Shown here one piece after another: positions 14,774-22,014 of a DNA stretch of 26,005 nucleotides. Position 1 is the stretch's first letter. The number at the start of each line of letters is the position of its first letter. The DNA lies in assembly GCA_905236325.1 (NCBI GenBank), contig CAJOPJ010000072.1, positions 1 to 26,005 on the forward strand. Reading direction: 5' to 3'. The position numbers were made by a program, and so were the translations under genes. This DNA comes from an uncultured Selenomonadaceae bacterium. Lineage in GTDB: Bacteria > Bacillota > Negativicutes > Selenomonadales > Selenomonadaceae. Under the pieces are notes generated by a model. That model was given only the letters and a program-made list of their open reading frames with translations. It was not told the origin of the DNA and did no database searches.

Positions 14774-16290
14774 TAATTGCAAAAATCGACGGCGGTCTCG
14801 GCAATCAAATGTTTGCCTACGCTTTCGGCAGGTACCTTGCACATAAACACAACACTGAATTGAAGTTGGAAATGGGCAGCATTTTCAAGGACAAAAATTA
14901 TTATCATTCTGACTTCTCAATAGCCAATCTCAATATCACAGCAACTATGGCTACTGAAGCTGAAATAAACTCCCTGCCGCTTGTTGAGGAAGATTTAAAC
15001 AAATTTGTCGGAGTTTTTCAGCCGGAATACTTGGACTTGCCGGATAATATTCATATCGCATTCGGTGCGCAAAGTGAAAAATATTTTGAATCAATAGCTG
15101 ACATAATACGCGCAGAATTTACGCTGAAAAATCCACTCGGCAAGGTAGCTGAATCTTGGAAAACAAAAATCCTGTCAACTGAATGTGCAGTTTCAATTCA
15201 TATCAGGCGCGGCGATTATACAAGCTATTCAGCACGCTGGAGCTTAGGCTCCTTGCCGTTAAGCTATTATAAAACTGCCTTAGCTGAATTGAAAAAAACT
15301 AATCCAAACCTGACAGCGTTTGTCTTTTCGGACGACTTGAATTTTGTTAAGGCAAATTGGAACTTCGGCGTGCCAACTGAATTTGTTGAAGGTTGCGCCC
15401 ACAACTATGAAGATATGCATCTGATGAGCCTTTGCAATCATCACATCGTGTCAAATGGTACTTTCGCGTGGTGGGGTGCGTGGTTGGATAATAAGCCTGA
15501 TAAAAAAGTCTTCGCGCCGGAAAAATGGTTTTGGCATTGGGCTTGGGGCGGCGATACAATCATTCCCCAAAGCTGGATAAAAATTCCTGTCGATTGGTCA
15601 AAGGCGCATAGAGATAATTTTTCGCCTGCGTTGTCGATAATTTACTACATTGAAGACAACACGCCAAATTTAATTGCCTCTGCAAACAGCCTTTTGTATC
15701 AGTTGCACGGTGATTATGAAATTGTAATTCTGGACGGCACAACGGACGGCAGCGGCAATTTCTGCAGACAACTTGCAGTGCGCGAAAATGTAAAATTCCT
15801 GCAGCTTGAACACGGCACAAATAAATTTACTGCATACAATCTTGGCTTGGAATGTGCAGCCGGCGATTATGTCCTATTCCTGACAAGCAAAAATATCATT
15901 TCGCCCAATGCAATAAATCTGCTTTTTGTTGCTTGGGACGACGACTACAAAAACAATTTCCAAAGTCGCACAACCTATATCAATAATGCCAATTTTCATG
16001 ACATTGGCGCAGATATTGCTTGCAGCAGTCAATATTTTGTGCAAGATGACGCAGGACAAATTACTTTAGGCTTGTTGCCGGAAAAGAAATTCAGCTTGCA
16101 GGTTGATGAAGTTTTTCAAAAATTGCCACCGGTTTTCAATGTCAAAATCAGCCTCGCCCAGAAATTGATTTCACTTGCCATGCAAAAAATAAACCTGTCA
16201 CTAAGCACCAAGTTTTTCAAGCGCAGATTTTTGCTCGACAACAAAATAAAGTTCAAAAATAATATCCAGGGGGGGGGGATACTGAAATAA
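14770..16290 (+). CDS. GT11 fucosyltransferase fused to degenerate GT2-like module, phase-variable 3' end
   Basis: Predicted alpha-1,2-fucosyltransferase (GT11) using GDP-fucose to decorate a surface glycan or flagellin. Residues 1-280 have the GT11 marks: GGLGNQMFAYAFGRYLA at the N-terminus, HIRRGDY near 144, and SNGTFAWWGAW. From about 286 a GT2/GT-A-like module follows (PALSIIYYIEDN, ILDGTTDGSGN) but its usual DxD site is FLTSKN, so it is probably not catalytic. The start is TTG 14770, with GGGAGG at 14757-14762 inside manC; the family start MII(V/A)KI supports it. The gene ends through a tract of ten G, giving ...QGGGILK and a stop at 16290 (506 residues). Other tract lengths open a longer tail matching the paralog. 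Acceptor and linkage are inferred. Confidence 0.8.
   Translation: MIIAKIDGGLGNQMFAYAFGRYLAHKHNTELKLEMGSIFKDKNYYHSDFSIANLNITATMATEAEINSLPLVEEDLNKFVGVFQPEYLDLPDNIHIAFGAQSEKYFESIADIIRAEFTLKNPLGKVAESWKTKILSTECAVSIHIRRGDYTSYSARWSLGSLPLSYYKTALAELKKTNPNLTAFVFSDDLNFVKANWNFGVPTEFVEGCAHNYEDMHLMSLCNHHIVSNGTFAWWGAWLDNKPDKKVFAPEKWFWHWAWGGDTIIPQSWIKIPVDWSKAHRDNFSPALSIIYYIEDNTPNLIASANSLLYQLHGDYEIVILDGTTDGSGNFCRQLAVRENVKFLQLEHGTNKFTAYNLGLECAAGDYVLFLTSKNIISPNAINLLFVAWDDDYKNNFQSRTTYINNANFHDIGADIACSSQYFVQDDAGQITLGLLPEKKFSLQVDEVFQKLPPVFNVKISLAQKLISLAMQKINLSLSTKFFKRRFLLDNKIKFKNNIQGGGILK
16269..16278 (+). repeat. Ten-G homopolymer, candidate slipped-strand phase switch
   Basis: Ten consecutive G lie in the 3' end of the first GT11 gene in an AT-rich surrounding. 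With 10 G translation stops at 16288-16290. With 9 G it would stop after GGGY. With 8 or 11 G it continues through 16279-16364 to the TAA at 16365-16367, encoding DTEIIFLTEAFMQTKKIIF and 11 more residues, which align with the paralog's NSELLFLIDAFMQTEKITL tail. The mechanism is inferred; homopolymer sequencing error has to be excluded. Confidence 0.85.
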
Positions 16291-16367
16291 TTTTTCTGAC
16301 GGAGGCATTTATGCAAACTAAAAAAATCATTTTTATTCAAAGTGCGTTTGTCGGAACAATGAAATAA
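16279..16367 (+). other. Out-of-frame remnant of the GT11 C-terminal tail
   Basis: This stretch between the two GT11 genes is not translated as sequenced, but in the frame entered by 8 or 11 G it encodes a tail homologous to the end of the downstream paralog. Both share gcatttatgcaaact at the DNA level (16305-16319, and within 17900-17920). The extended frame ends at TAA 16365-16367, five bases before the AGGAAG ribosome site of the next gene. Confidence 0.8.
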
Positions 16368-16384
16368 ATGTAGGAAGTGATTTA

Positions 16385-17962
16385 ATGATAGTTGTAATTG
16401 TTGGTAATGGCTTAGGCAATCAGATGTTTCAATATGCGTCGGCGCGTCGATTGGCTTATAAGCACAATACAATTTTGAAGTTGAATAATTCTTCCGCAAA
16501 TCCAAATCCTCAAAGCATTGCCTCATACAAATTAAATGTCTTTAATATTCAAGAAAATTTTGCGACGCAGGAAGATATTGCAAAATGTCAGCGCGTCACT
16601 AGATTCCCTGCAAATACGCCCGGCAGTTTCAATCCAAACATTTTGAATTTGCCGGACAATGTTTATCTTGATGACTGGTGGGAAAGTGAAAAATATTTTG
16701 CTGACATTCGCAATGTTCTGTTGCAGGAATTTACGCTGAAAAGTCCACTCGGCAAGGTAGCGCAGTCTTGGAAAACAAAAATCCTGTCAACTGAATGTGC
16801 AGTCAGTTTGCATGTTCGGCGTGGCGATTTTGGAATGTACAGTATGCGTTCATATTTTGGTTTGCTGTCGGAAGAATATTATCAAAATTGTGTGGCTGAA
16901 CTGAAAAAATCTTGTCCTGAAATGACGCTTTTTGTTTTTTCAAATGAAGTTGATTGGGCGCGTGAAAATTTACATTTTGATGTGCCTTGTGAATTTGTCG
17001 AAGGCTGCGAACATGATTATGAAGAACTTTACTTGATGACGCTTTGCAAGCACAACATTATTTCAAATGGCACTTTTGCATGGTGGGGCGCGTGGCTTAA
17101 TCAAAATCCTGACAAAAAAGTCTGTGCGCCCTATCCATTTCATTACAATCTTGGTTATGATGATATTGTGCCGGACAGTTGGATAAAAATACCTTCCTTG
17201 CACGCAAAAAGCTTTCGTGAGGCATTTGCGCCTGCACTGTCGATAATTTTGTTTGTTGAAAACAATTCGCCGGTGAACCAAACAATCGGCAGTATTTTTG
17301 CACAAATGTTGCGCGACTATGAAGTTGTAATTGTGGACGCAAGTTCGGACGGCAGCGGCAATTTTTACAGGCAATTTTGTACTCAACCAAATGTCAGCGT
17401 GCGACTTGTCGATACAAAAACAAATAAATTTCAAGCGTGGAATCTTGGTTTAGAAATTGCACGCGGCGATTATGTTCAATTTTTGACAGGTAAAGATTTT
17501 ATTTTAAGTCACGCGACTTCGGTTTTTGCAACTGCTTGGGCAAAAGGTCTTGAAACTCCTGCAAATGATAACAATATCGGCGTTAGCAGAAATTATTCCG
17601 CGATTGGTCCCAAAATAATTTGCGCGACAAGATTTTTTGCAGAGGACAATTCAGGCGCAATGAGTTTTCCTGCAATTCCGAACAAAAAATTTGCCGTCAA
17701 AGTCGATGAAGCATTTTATAATCTTGCTGAAAGCCAAAATATTGAACTTGATAACAATTCAAAAATAAATTTGCTGACAACTGAACAAATTAACAATTCA
17801 CTGCGCACTAAGTTTTTCAAGCGCAATTTTTTGCAGGAAAATAAAATTCAATTTAGCGAAAATTCAACTGCAAATTCAGAATTGTTGTTTTTAATCGACG
17901 CATTTATGCAAACTGAAAAGATAACTTTAACGCCGGAATTATTCACTGGAGGTTTTAAATGA
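16385..17962 (+). CDS. Second GT11 fucosyltransferase fused to degenerate GT2-like module
   Basis: Paralog of the preceding gene, 525 residues. GT11 part: GNGLGNQMFQYASARRLA at the N-terminus, HVRRGDF near 143, SNGTFAWWGAWLN. The GT2-like module begins near 283 (PALSIILFVENNSP, IVDASSDGSGN); the DxD position reads FLTGKDF near 366, so again probably non-catalytic. A conserved tail follows (LRTKFFKRNFLQENKIQF ... LLFLIDAFMQTEK). The start is ATG 16385 with AGGAAGTG at 16372-16379. Unlike its neighbour it has no homopolymer and reads through to the natural end. Its TGA overlaps the gpsA ATG (ATGA). A different acceptor from the first copy is likely, given divergence around residues 45-110 of the GT11 part. 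Confidence 0.82.
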   Translation: MIVVIVGNGLGNQMFQYASARRLAYKHNTILKLNNSSANPNPQSIASYKLNVFNIQENFATQEDIAKCQRVTRFPANTPGSFNPNILNLPDNVYLDDWWESEKYFADIRNVLLQEFTLKSPLGKVAQSWKTKILSTECAVSLHVRRGDFGMYSMRSYFGLLSEEYYQNCVAELKKSCPEMTLFVFSNEVDWARENLHFDVPCEFVEGCEHDYEELYLMTLCKHNIISNGTFAWWGAWLNQNPDKKVCAPYPFHYNLGYDDIVPDSWIKIPSLHAKSFREAFAPALSIILFVENNSPVNQTIGSIFAQMLRDYEVVIVDASSDGSGNFYRQFCTQPNVSVRLVDTKTNKFQAWNLGLEIARGDYVQFLTGKDFILSHATSVFATAWAKGLETPANDNNIGVSRNYSAIGPKIICATRFFAEDNSGAMSFPAIPNKKFAVKVDEAFYNLAESQNIELDNNSKINLLTTEQINNSLRTKFFKRNFLQENKIQFSENSTANSELLFLIDAFMQTEKITLTPELFTGGFK

Positions 17963-18918
17963 AAATTACTGTTATCGGTTGTGGCAGGTGGGGAAGTTTT
18001 CACGCTTGGCACGCCGACAGAATTGGTCACGAAGTTACTTTGTATGGGCGCAAAAATTCCGCAACTTTACAAGAACTTTCGGCGACACGCAAAAATGCCT
18101 ATTTAACTTTGCCTGAATCTGTCAAAATTTCGACAGATTTATTTTTATCTGTTGAATCAGCTGAAGTTGTAATAATTTCCGTCGGCGCACAAAATCTGCG
18201 TGGTCTTCTGCAGGAAATAAAAAATTTGCAACTCAACCTGCGTGAGAAAAAATTTGTTTTCTGCATGAAAGGTTTAGAATGTGGAACAGGAAAAAGGTTA
18301 ACAGAAATTTTTGTCGAACTGAAAATGCTGGGCAAGGTTGCGGTTTGGGTTGGACCGGGTCATGTACAAGATTTTGTGCGCGGAATCCCAAACTGCATGG
18401 TTATGTCTTCGGCGGACGAAATTTTGACGCGCGAACTTGTGGAAATTTTCAAAAGTCCGCTTGTCAGGTTTTATTATGGCAAAGATTTAATCGGCACGGA
18501 AATTGGCGCGGCAGCAAAAAATGTTGTCGGCTTGGCGGCTGGTATGTTGGATGGCTTGGACTTAACCGGCTTGAAAGGCGCGTTAATGGCGCGTGGAACT
18601 GCTGAACTTTCAAGGCTTATTGAAGCACTCGGCGGCGAAAAAATGACTGTTTATGGCTTAAGTCACTTGGGCGACTATGAGGCAACTTTGTTTTCTGAGT
18701 TCAGTCACAATCGCAGGTTCGGCGAAAATTTTGTCACCGGCGCAAAGTTCAATAAATTAGCTGAAGGAGTTGAAACTGTAAAAGCCTTGATGGAACTTTC
18801 AAAAGCAACAGGCGTTGAATTGCCAATAAGTCGCGCAGTTTATAAAATCTTGCACGAAGGCGCAGAACCTAAAGAACAGTTGACGCAGTTATTTTTGCGT
18901 TCGACTAAAGCAGAATGA
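17959..18918 (+). CDS. gpsA: NAD(P)-dependent glycerol-3-phosphate dehydrogenase
   Basis: Reduces dihydroxyacetone phosphate to sn-glycerol-3-phosphate for phospholipid synthesis. The Rossmann loop VIGCGRWGS (residues 5-13), CMKGLE near 101, the catalytic-lysine segment AAAKNVVGLAAGMLDGL, KGALMARGTAELSRL, and the closing NRRFG after GLSHLGDYEATLFSEFSH are all family features. The GLSHLGDYEATLF form and short 319-residue length match the Clostridium-type subfamily rather than the E. coli type. The start is ATG 17959, overlapping the preceding stop, with GGAGG at 17948-17952. Co-translation with fucosyltransferases is unusual; a glycerol-phosphate decoration is possible, but the housekeeping role is more likely. 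Confidence 0.88.
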   Translation: MKITVIGCGRWGSFHAWHADRIGHEVTLYGRKNSATLQELSATRKNAYLTLPESVKISTDLFLSVESAEVVIISVGAQNLRGLLQEIKNLQLNLREKKFVFCMKGLECGTGKRLTEIFVELKMLGKVAVWVGPGHVQDFVRGIPNCMVMSSADEILTRELVEIFKSPLVRFYYGKDLIGTEIGAAAKNVVGLAAGMLDGLDLTGLKGALMARGTAELSRLIEALGGEKMTVYGLSHLGDYEATLFSEFSHNRRFGENFVTGAKFNKLAEGVETVKALMELSKATGVELPISRAVYKILHEGAEPKEQLTQLFLRSTKAE

Positions 18919-18956
18919 TTCTGCAATTTTTAATTACCATCGGGGGGTGGCGTGAG

Positions 18957-19436
18957 ATGAATATTGGCAAAAGAATAGTTTATCCAATGCACGGCGCAGG
19001 AGAAATTGTTGGCATTGAGGAGCAAGAGGTCGAGGGCACAAAAAATTCCTACTATGTACTGCGACTGCCGCTCGGCAATCTGAAACTTATGCTGCCGGTC
19101 GATAAAGTTGAAGAAATCGGACTGCGCGACATTATAGATAAAAATAAACTGCCGGAAGTTGCAGATACTTTATCGGCAGAAGCAGAACGCGCAGTTGGCA
19201 GTTGGAACAAAAGATACCACGCAAACCTTGATAAAATGAAAACCGGCAATATTTTAGATGTTGCGACGGTTGCAAGGAATCTTGAACGCCAAAACCTCAA
19301 GAAAAAACTTTCCAGCGGCGAACGCAGGATTTTAGACTTGGCAAGGCAAATTTTAATCAGCGAACTGGTTTTTGTAATGGAGCAAGATTCGGACGCAGTT
19401 TCAACTTGGGTTGATGAACAAATTTTTCAAAAATAA
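18957..19436 (+). CDS. CarD/CdnL-family transcriptional regulator
   Basis: CarD-type proteins bind the RNA polymerase beta subunit and stabilise open promoter complexes. The N-terminal RNA-polymerase-interaction domain is seen in residues 1-60 (GKRIVYPMHGAGEIVGIEEQ, then YYVLRLPLGNLKLMLPVDKV), ending in EEIGLRDII as in the family. The C-terminal half is helical, with KKKLSSGERRILDLARQILI. I choose ATG 18957 (159 residues) because a purine-rich site GGGGTGG lies just upstream (18944-18950) and MNIGKRIVYP is the normal family start; the frame itself is open back into gpsA. It is downstream of gpsA by 38 bases and ends at the bidirectional terminator. Confidence 0.85.
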   Translation: MNIGKRIVYPMHGAGEIVGIEEQEVEGTKNSYYVLRLPLGNLKLMLPVDKVEEIGLRDIIDKNKLPEVADTLSAEAERAVGSWNKRYHANLDKMKTGNILDVATVARNLERQNLKKKLSSGERRILDLARQILISELVFVMEQDSDAVSTWVDEQIFQK

Positions 19437-19440
19437 ATAA

Positions 19441-19480
19441 AAAAAATCAGCGCGGAGGAATTAAACCTTCGCGCTTTTTT
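19441..19480. terminator. Bidirectional intrinsic terminator between carD and the kor operon
   Basis: AGCGCGGAGG (19449-19458) pairs with CCTTCGCGCT (19466-19475), 10 pairs with one G-T wobble and a 7-base loop. A T run follows on the plus strand (19475-19480) and an A run precedes it (T run on minus). It can end transcripts from both sides. The last eight codons of the minus-strand Cys-cluster gene form the stem. Confidence 0.9.
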
Positions 19481-19731
19481 AATTTTTCGCAAACTTTGTA
19501 ATTTAAATTGTGGAAATCTTCGCGGCTCATTAAGTTCGACAAAAATTTATCATAATAAGCATCAACATTGCAGACAATCGGTCGCTGATAATAAATTTTG
19601 CAAAGATTGGTTTCAAGGTTCAAATTTTTGCAAACGCCGTCGCCTCTGTCAAAGTCAACAGTTAGGAAAGATTTATCTACATTTCGGCAACAAAGTCCGC
19701 AGCCATTGCAGTTAAATTTTTCAATCGTCAA
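19447..19731 (-). CDS. YkgJ-family cysteine cluster protein
   Basis: Small protein of the YkgJ/Fli-type zinc- or iron-binding Cys cluster family; function unknown. The signature CNGCGLCC (residues 8-15) and the later C-K-N-L, N-L-C-K-I-Y and Y-Q-R-P-I-V-C-N are all present, six or more conserved cysteines in the expected order. A frame with ATG at 19767 would overlap the preceding gene by 47 bases. I prefer TTG 19731, with GGTGGG at 19740-19745 (minus strand) and 8-base spacing, giving 94 residues and a short overlap with the preceding stop. Last gene of the kor operon; its 3' end forms the terminator. Confidence 0.8.
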   Translation of the reverse strand: MTIEKFNCNGCGLCCRNVDKSFLTVDFDRGDGVCKNLNLETNLCKIYYQRPIVCNVDAYYDKFLSNLMSREDFHNLNYKVCEKLKKREGLIPPR

Positions 19732-21490
19732 CCAAAATTCCCACCAATCTAAGTAAATATTTTGCATTGGTAGTTTGCGTTCTGCCTTCGCGCAATTTGA
19801 AGTCGAATTTTATTTTGTCGTCCTCATAATGTTCCTCAAAATGTGCGTTGTGAACAAAAGGCAAGTCGCAAAGTTCAAAGTCGTGCGTTGTAACCAATGT
19901 GATATTTTTGTCGGTAGTCAAGCGTTTAATTGCTTCTTTCGCGCCAACAATTCTGTCAAGTTCATTTGTGCCTTTAAAAATTTCGTCCACGCAAACCAGC
20001 ATAGGCAGATTTTTTTTGCCATACTCAATCATGCTTTTAATGCGCAAAAGTTCAGCGTAAAAAGAACTTAAACCTTGACTTAAATCATCATTGACGCGTA
20101 TTGAAGTAAAAATCGCCATCTTGCTGACAGAAAAACTTTCCGCGCAAACAGGCGCACCTGAATAAGCCAACATAACTGTACCAGCCAAAGTCCGCATCCA
20201 AGTTGTCTTGCCGCTCATATTCGCACCGGTGATAATTGTTGTGCCGGCGTGTAAATCAACATCATTTTCGACTGCGTGCTTTTCGGCAATTAAAAGTCCG
20301 GAAAGTTTTTTAGCTTCAATGCGCGGAGATTCATCTTCAAGCAAAGTTGGAAAACAATAAGTCGTGCGCGTTTGTCCGATTGAGGCAAGCGACATCAAAA
20401 CTTCTGCTTCCGACCATGCGTCAAGCCATTTATGCAAATGACGCGCCGCAGTTTTTCGCCAACTTAAAAATTCAGCTGCGCAAAAAAAGTCCAGCAGAAA
20501 AAGTCCATTTCCTAAAATGTAGAACATTGGATTGCGTCTTGCGTCAGAAATTTTTGCAATTAGCGACAGCATTTTTAATTTTTCCGCCGCCGAAACGTCC
20601 TGCGTCAAGGTGTTGCGAATTTGCCGCATTGTGCTTGAATTAAAATCTGTCGATTCAAGCCTTAAAAAAATTGCGTGATAAAGTCGAAGTTCTTTTGAAA
20701 ATTTTTGCAACGGCTGTAAAAGTTCATGAGTTTTGGTCAGCGTTACCGCCGCAATTATCAGTGACGCAAGCGGCACAATTGAAACTTCAAATGGCTCAAT
20801 GACTCCGCGACTTGCCAAGAAAATTGCAATTATCAAAAGCGGCAGCGGCAAAAATCGCAGATAAAATATTTTTTCCAAGCGCGGAATTTTTTCTTCGACC
20901 GACTGAATCAATTCTGTTGTGTCGTGGTTATCAGGCATAAGTCTTGCGTAGGCTTCTAAGTCCAGCGACAATCTCGGTCTTTGCAAAAGTTCAGCTACGC
21001 CGCGCTGACGCACTCTGACTTCTGCAAAATTTGGTGGCTCAGGCGAAAGAGCTTCTGCTAATCTGTCGCGACCGCGCTTTGTCCGCGCCGCACAAATGTA
21101 CTGAAAAATTGAACCTTTGCCGAAAATATGCAAATCTACATCTTGCGGTCTGTCATTTTTTAAATAAACTTCGCCGGTTTGAGAACGCTTTCGCCAAGTT
21201 CCACGCTCGCGCACAATGTAGGAATTTAAAACATTCAGCCGGCTGATTATAAATCTCTGCCGATGTTTAAGTTCATTGTGATAACTTACCAGCCTGATAA
21301 AAATCATAGCCAAGATTGTTGCGCCTAAATATGCATTGTGATAATTAAAATGCCAGCCGAAACCTAACGCTAAAATGCACGCAAAAAAAATTCCGATTCT
21401 AGCCGGAATTATTTTTTTTTCGCGCTTATAAAGTCCGCGCTGTTCTGTCAAATCAATTTCGCGTTCGTTGTCATAAAATGCTTTGTTCAT
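19721..21490 (-). CDS. Membrane-anchored MutS-like ATPase
   Basis: A 589-residue protein with a MutS-type ATPase domain but lacking the mismatch-recognition N-terminal domain. Walker A is GANMSGKTT (about 415-425) and Walker B is VCVDEIFKGTN (about 498-506, the MutS DE(I/L)-x-x-G-T motif), followed by VTTHDFEL. A lever/clamp-like region has TKRGRDRLAEALSPEP near 137-152, as in MutS. Four likely membrane helices occur, at about 31-47, 52-68, 210-227 and 236-252. The substrate and role are unknown; it should not be called a mismatch repair enzyme. The start is ATG 21490, overlapping the korC stop by one base (TAATG), with GGTGG upstream. Such membrane MutS-like proteins are found in various anaerobes. 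Confidence 0.82.
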   Translation of the reverse strand: MNKAFYDNEREIDLTEQRGLYKREKKIIPARIGIFFACILALGFGWHFNYHNAYLGATILAMIFIRLVSYHNELKHRQRFIISRLNVLNSYIVRERGTWRKRSQTGEVYLKNDRPQDVDLHIFGKGSIFQYICAARTKRGRDRLAEALSPEPPNFAEVRVRQRGVAELLQRPRLSLDLEAYARLMPDNHDTTELIQSVEEKIPRLEKIFYLRFLPLPLLIIAIFLASRGVIEPFEVSIVPLASLIIAAVTLTKTHELLQPLQKFSKELRLYHAIFLRLESTDFNSSTMRQIRNTLTQDVSAAEKLKMLSLIAKISDARRNPMFYILGNGLFLLDFFCAAEFLSWRKTAARHLHKWLDAWSEAEVLMSLASIGQTRTTYCFPTLLEDESPRIEAKKLSGLLIAEKHAVENDVDLHAGTTIITGANMSGKTTWMRTLAGTVMLAYSGAPVCAESFSVSKMAIFTSIRVNDDLSQGLSSFYAELLRIKSMIEYGKKNLPMLVCVDEIFKGTNELDRIVGAKEAIKRLTTDKNITLVTTHDFELCDLPFVHNAHFEEHYEDDKIKFDFKLREGRTQTTNAKYLLRLVGILVDD

Positions 21491-22014
21491 TATTCCACCG
21501 AATCAAAACCAATTTGAAGTGCCAACATATTTTGTTCGACTGTTGCGGGCGGTACGCGGTTAGCTACTGATTTTTTTATTGTTTCAAAGTCAACCAATTT
21601 TGTAATTTTTGCCAAAACGCCCAACGCGACAATATTTGCAAATAAAGTTTTGCCGACTTTTTCCACAGCTAACTTTGTAATCGGCACGCGTATTATATTT
21701 TTGAAGTCGGGCGAATTTGGAACTAAATCGTCGTCCAAAATCAAGATGCCTTCAGGATTTAAATCTGAAAAATATTTATCCGCTGCTTTTTGCGTCATTG
21801 CCAAAACAAAGTCAGGATTTTTTACATGCGGATGAAAAATTTGTTTGTCGTCAATGATAACTTCGGACTTTGAGGCACCGCCGCGTGCTTCCGGTCCGTA
21901 AGATTGAGATTGAACAGCTTGTTTACCTTCTGCAACTGCCGCTTCAGCTAAAATTATTGCGGCAGTTATTACGCCTTGTCCGCCGCTACCTGAAAGTCTT
22001 AATTGTTTCCTCAC
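21490..22014 (-). CDS. korC: 2-oxoacid:ferredoxin oxidoreductase gamma subunit
   Basis: Gamma subunit of a KorDABC-type enzyme that oxidatively decarboxylates a 2-oxoacid, probably 2-oxoglutarate, to the acyl-CoA with ferredoxin as acceptor. The 174 residues contain the family start LSGSGGQGVITAAIILAEA and SQSYGPEARGGASKSEVII. The start is GTG 22014, overlapping the korB stop (GTGA), with AGGTG a few bases upstream. All four kor genes are present and overlap by four bases or fewer, so they are translationally coupled. Substrate is inferred from the alpha subunit. Confidence 0.92.
   Translation of the reverse strand: MRKQLRLSGSGGQGVITAAIILAEAAVAEGKQAVQSQSYGPEARGGASKSEVIIDDKQIFHPHVKNPDFVLAMTQKAADKYFSDLNPEGILILDDDLVPNSPDFKNIIRVPITKLAVEKVGKTLFANIVALGVLAKITKLVDFETIKKSVANRVPPATVEQNMLALQIGFDSVE

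Noticed and set aside
16311..16367. An 18-codon ORF with GGAGG before its ATG between the GT11 genes
   Set aside because: It is the tail of the GT11 frame, with a matching stretch in the paralog; the ribosome site is most likely coincidence.
18942..18947. Run of six G before carD as a second phase switch
   Set aside because: It lies in the ribosome binding region, outside the chosen reading frame, and is short; it could affect spacing but evidence is weak.
21412..21420. A9 run near the start of the MutS-like gene (codons 24-27) as a phase switch
   Set aside because: A runs of this length are common in AT-rich genomes and the frame is intact, with no alternative tail.
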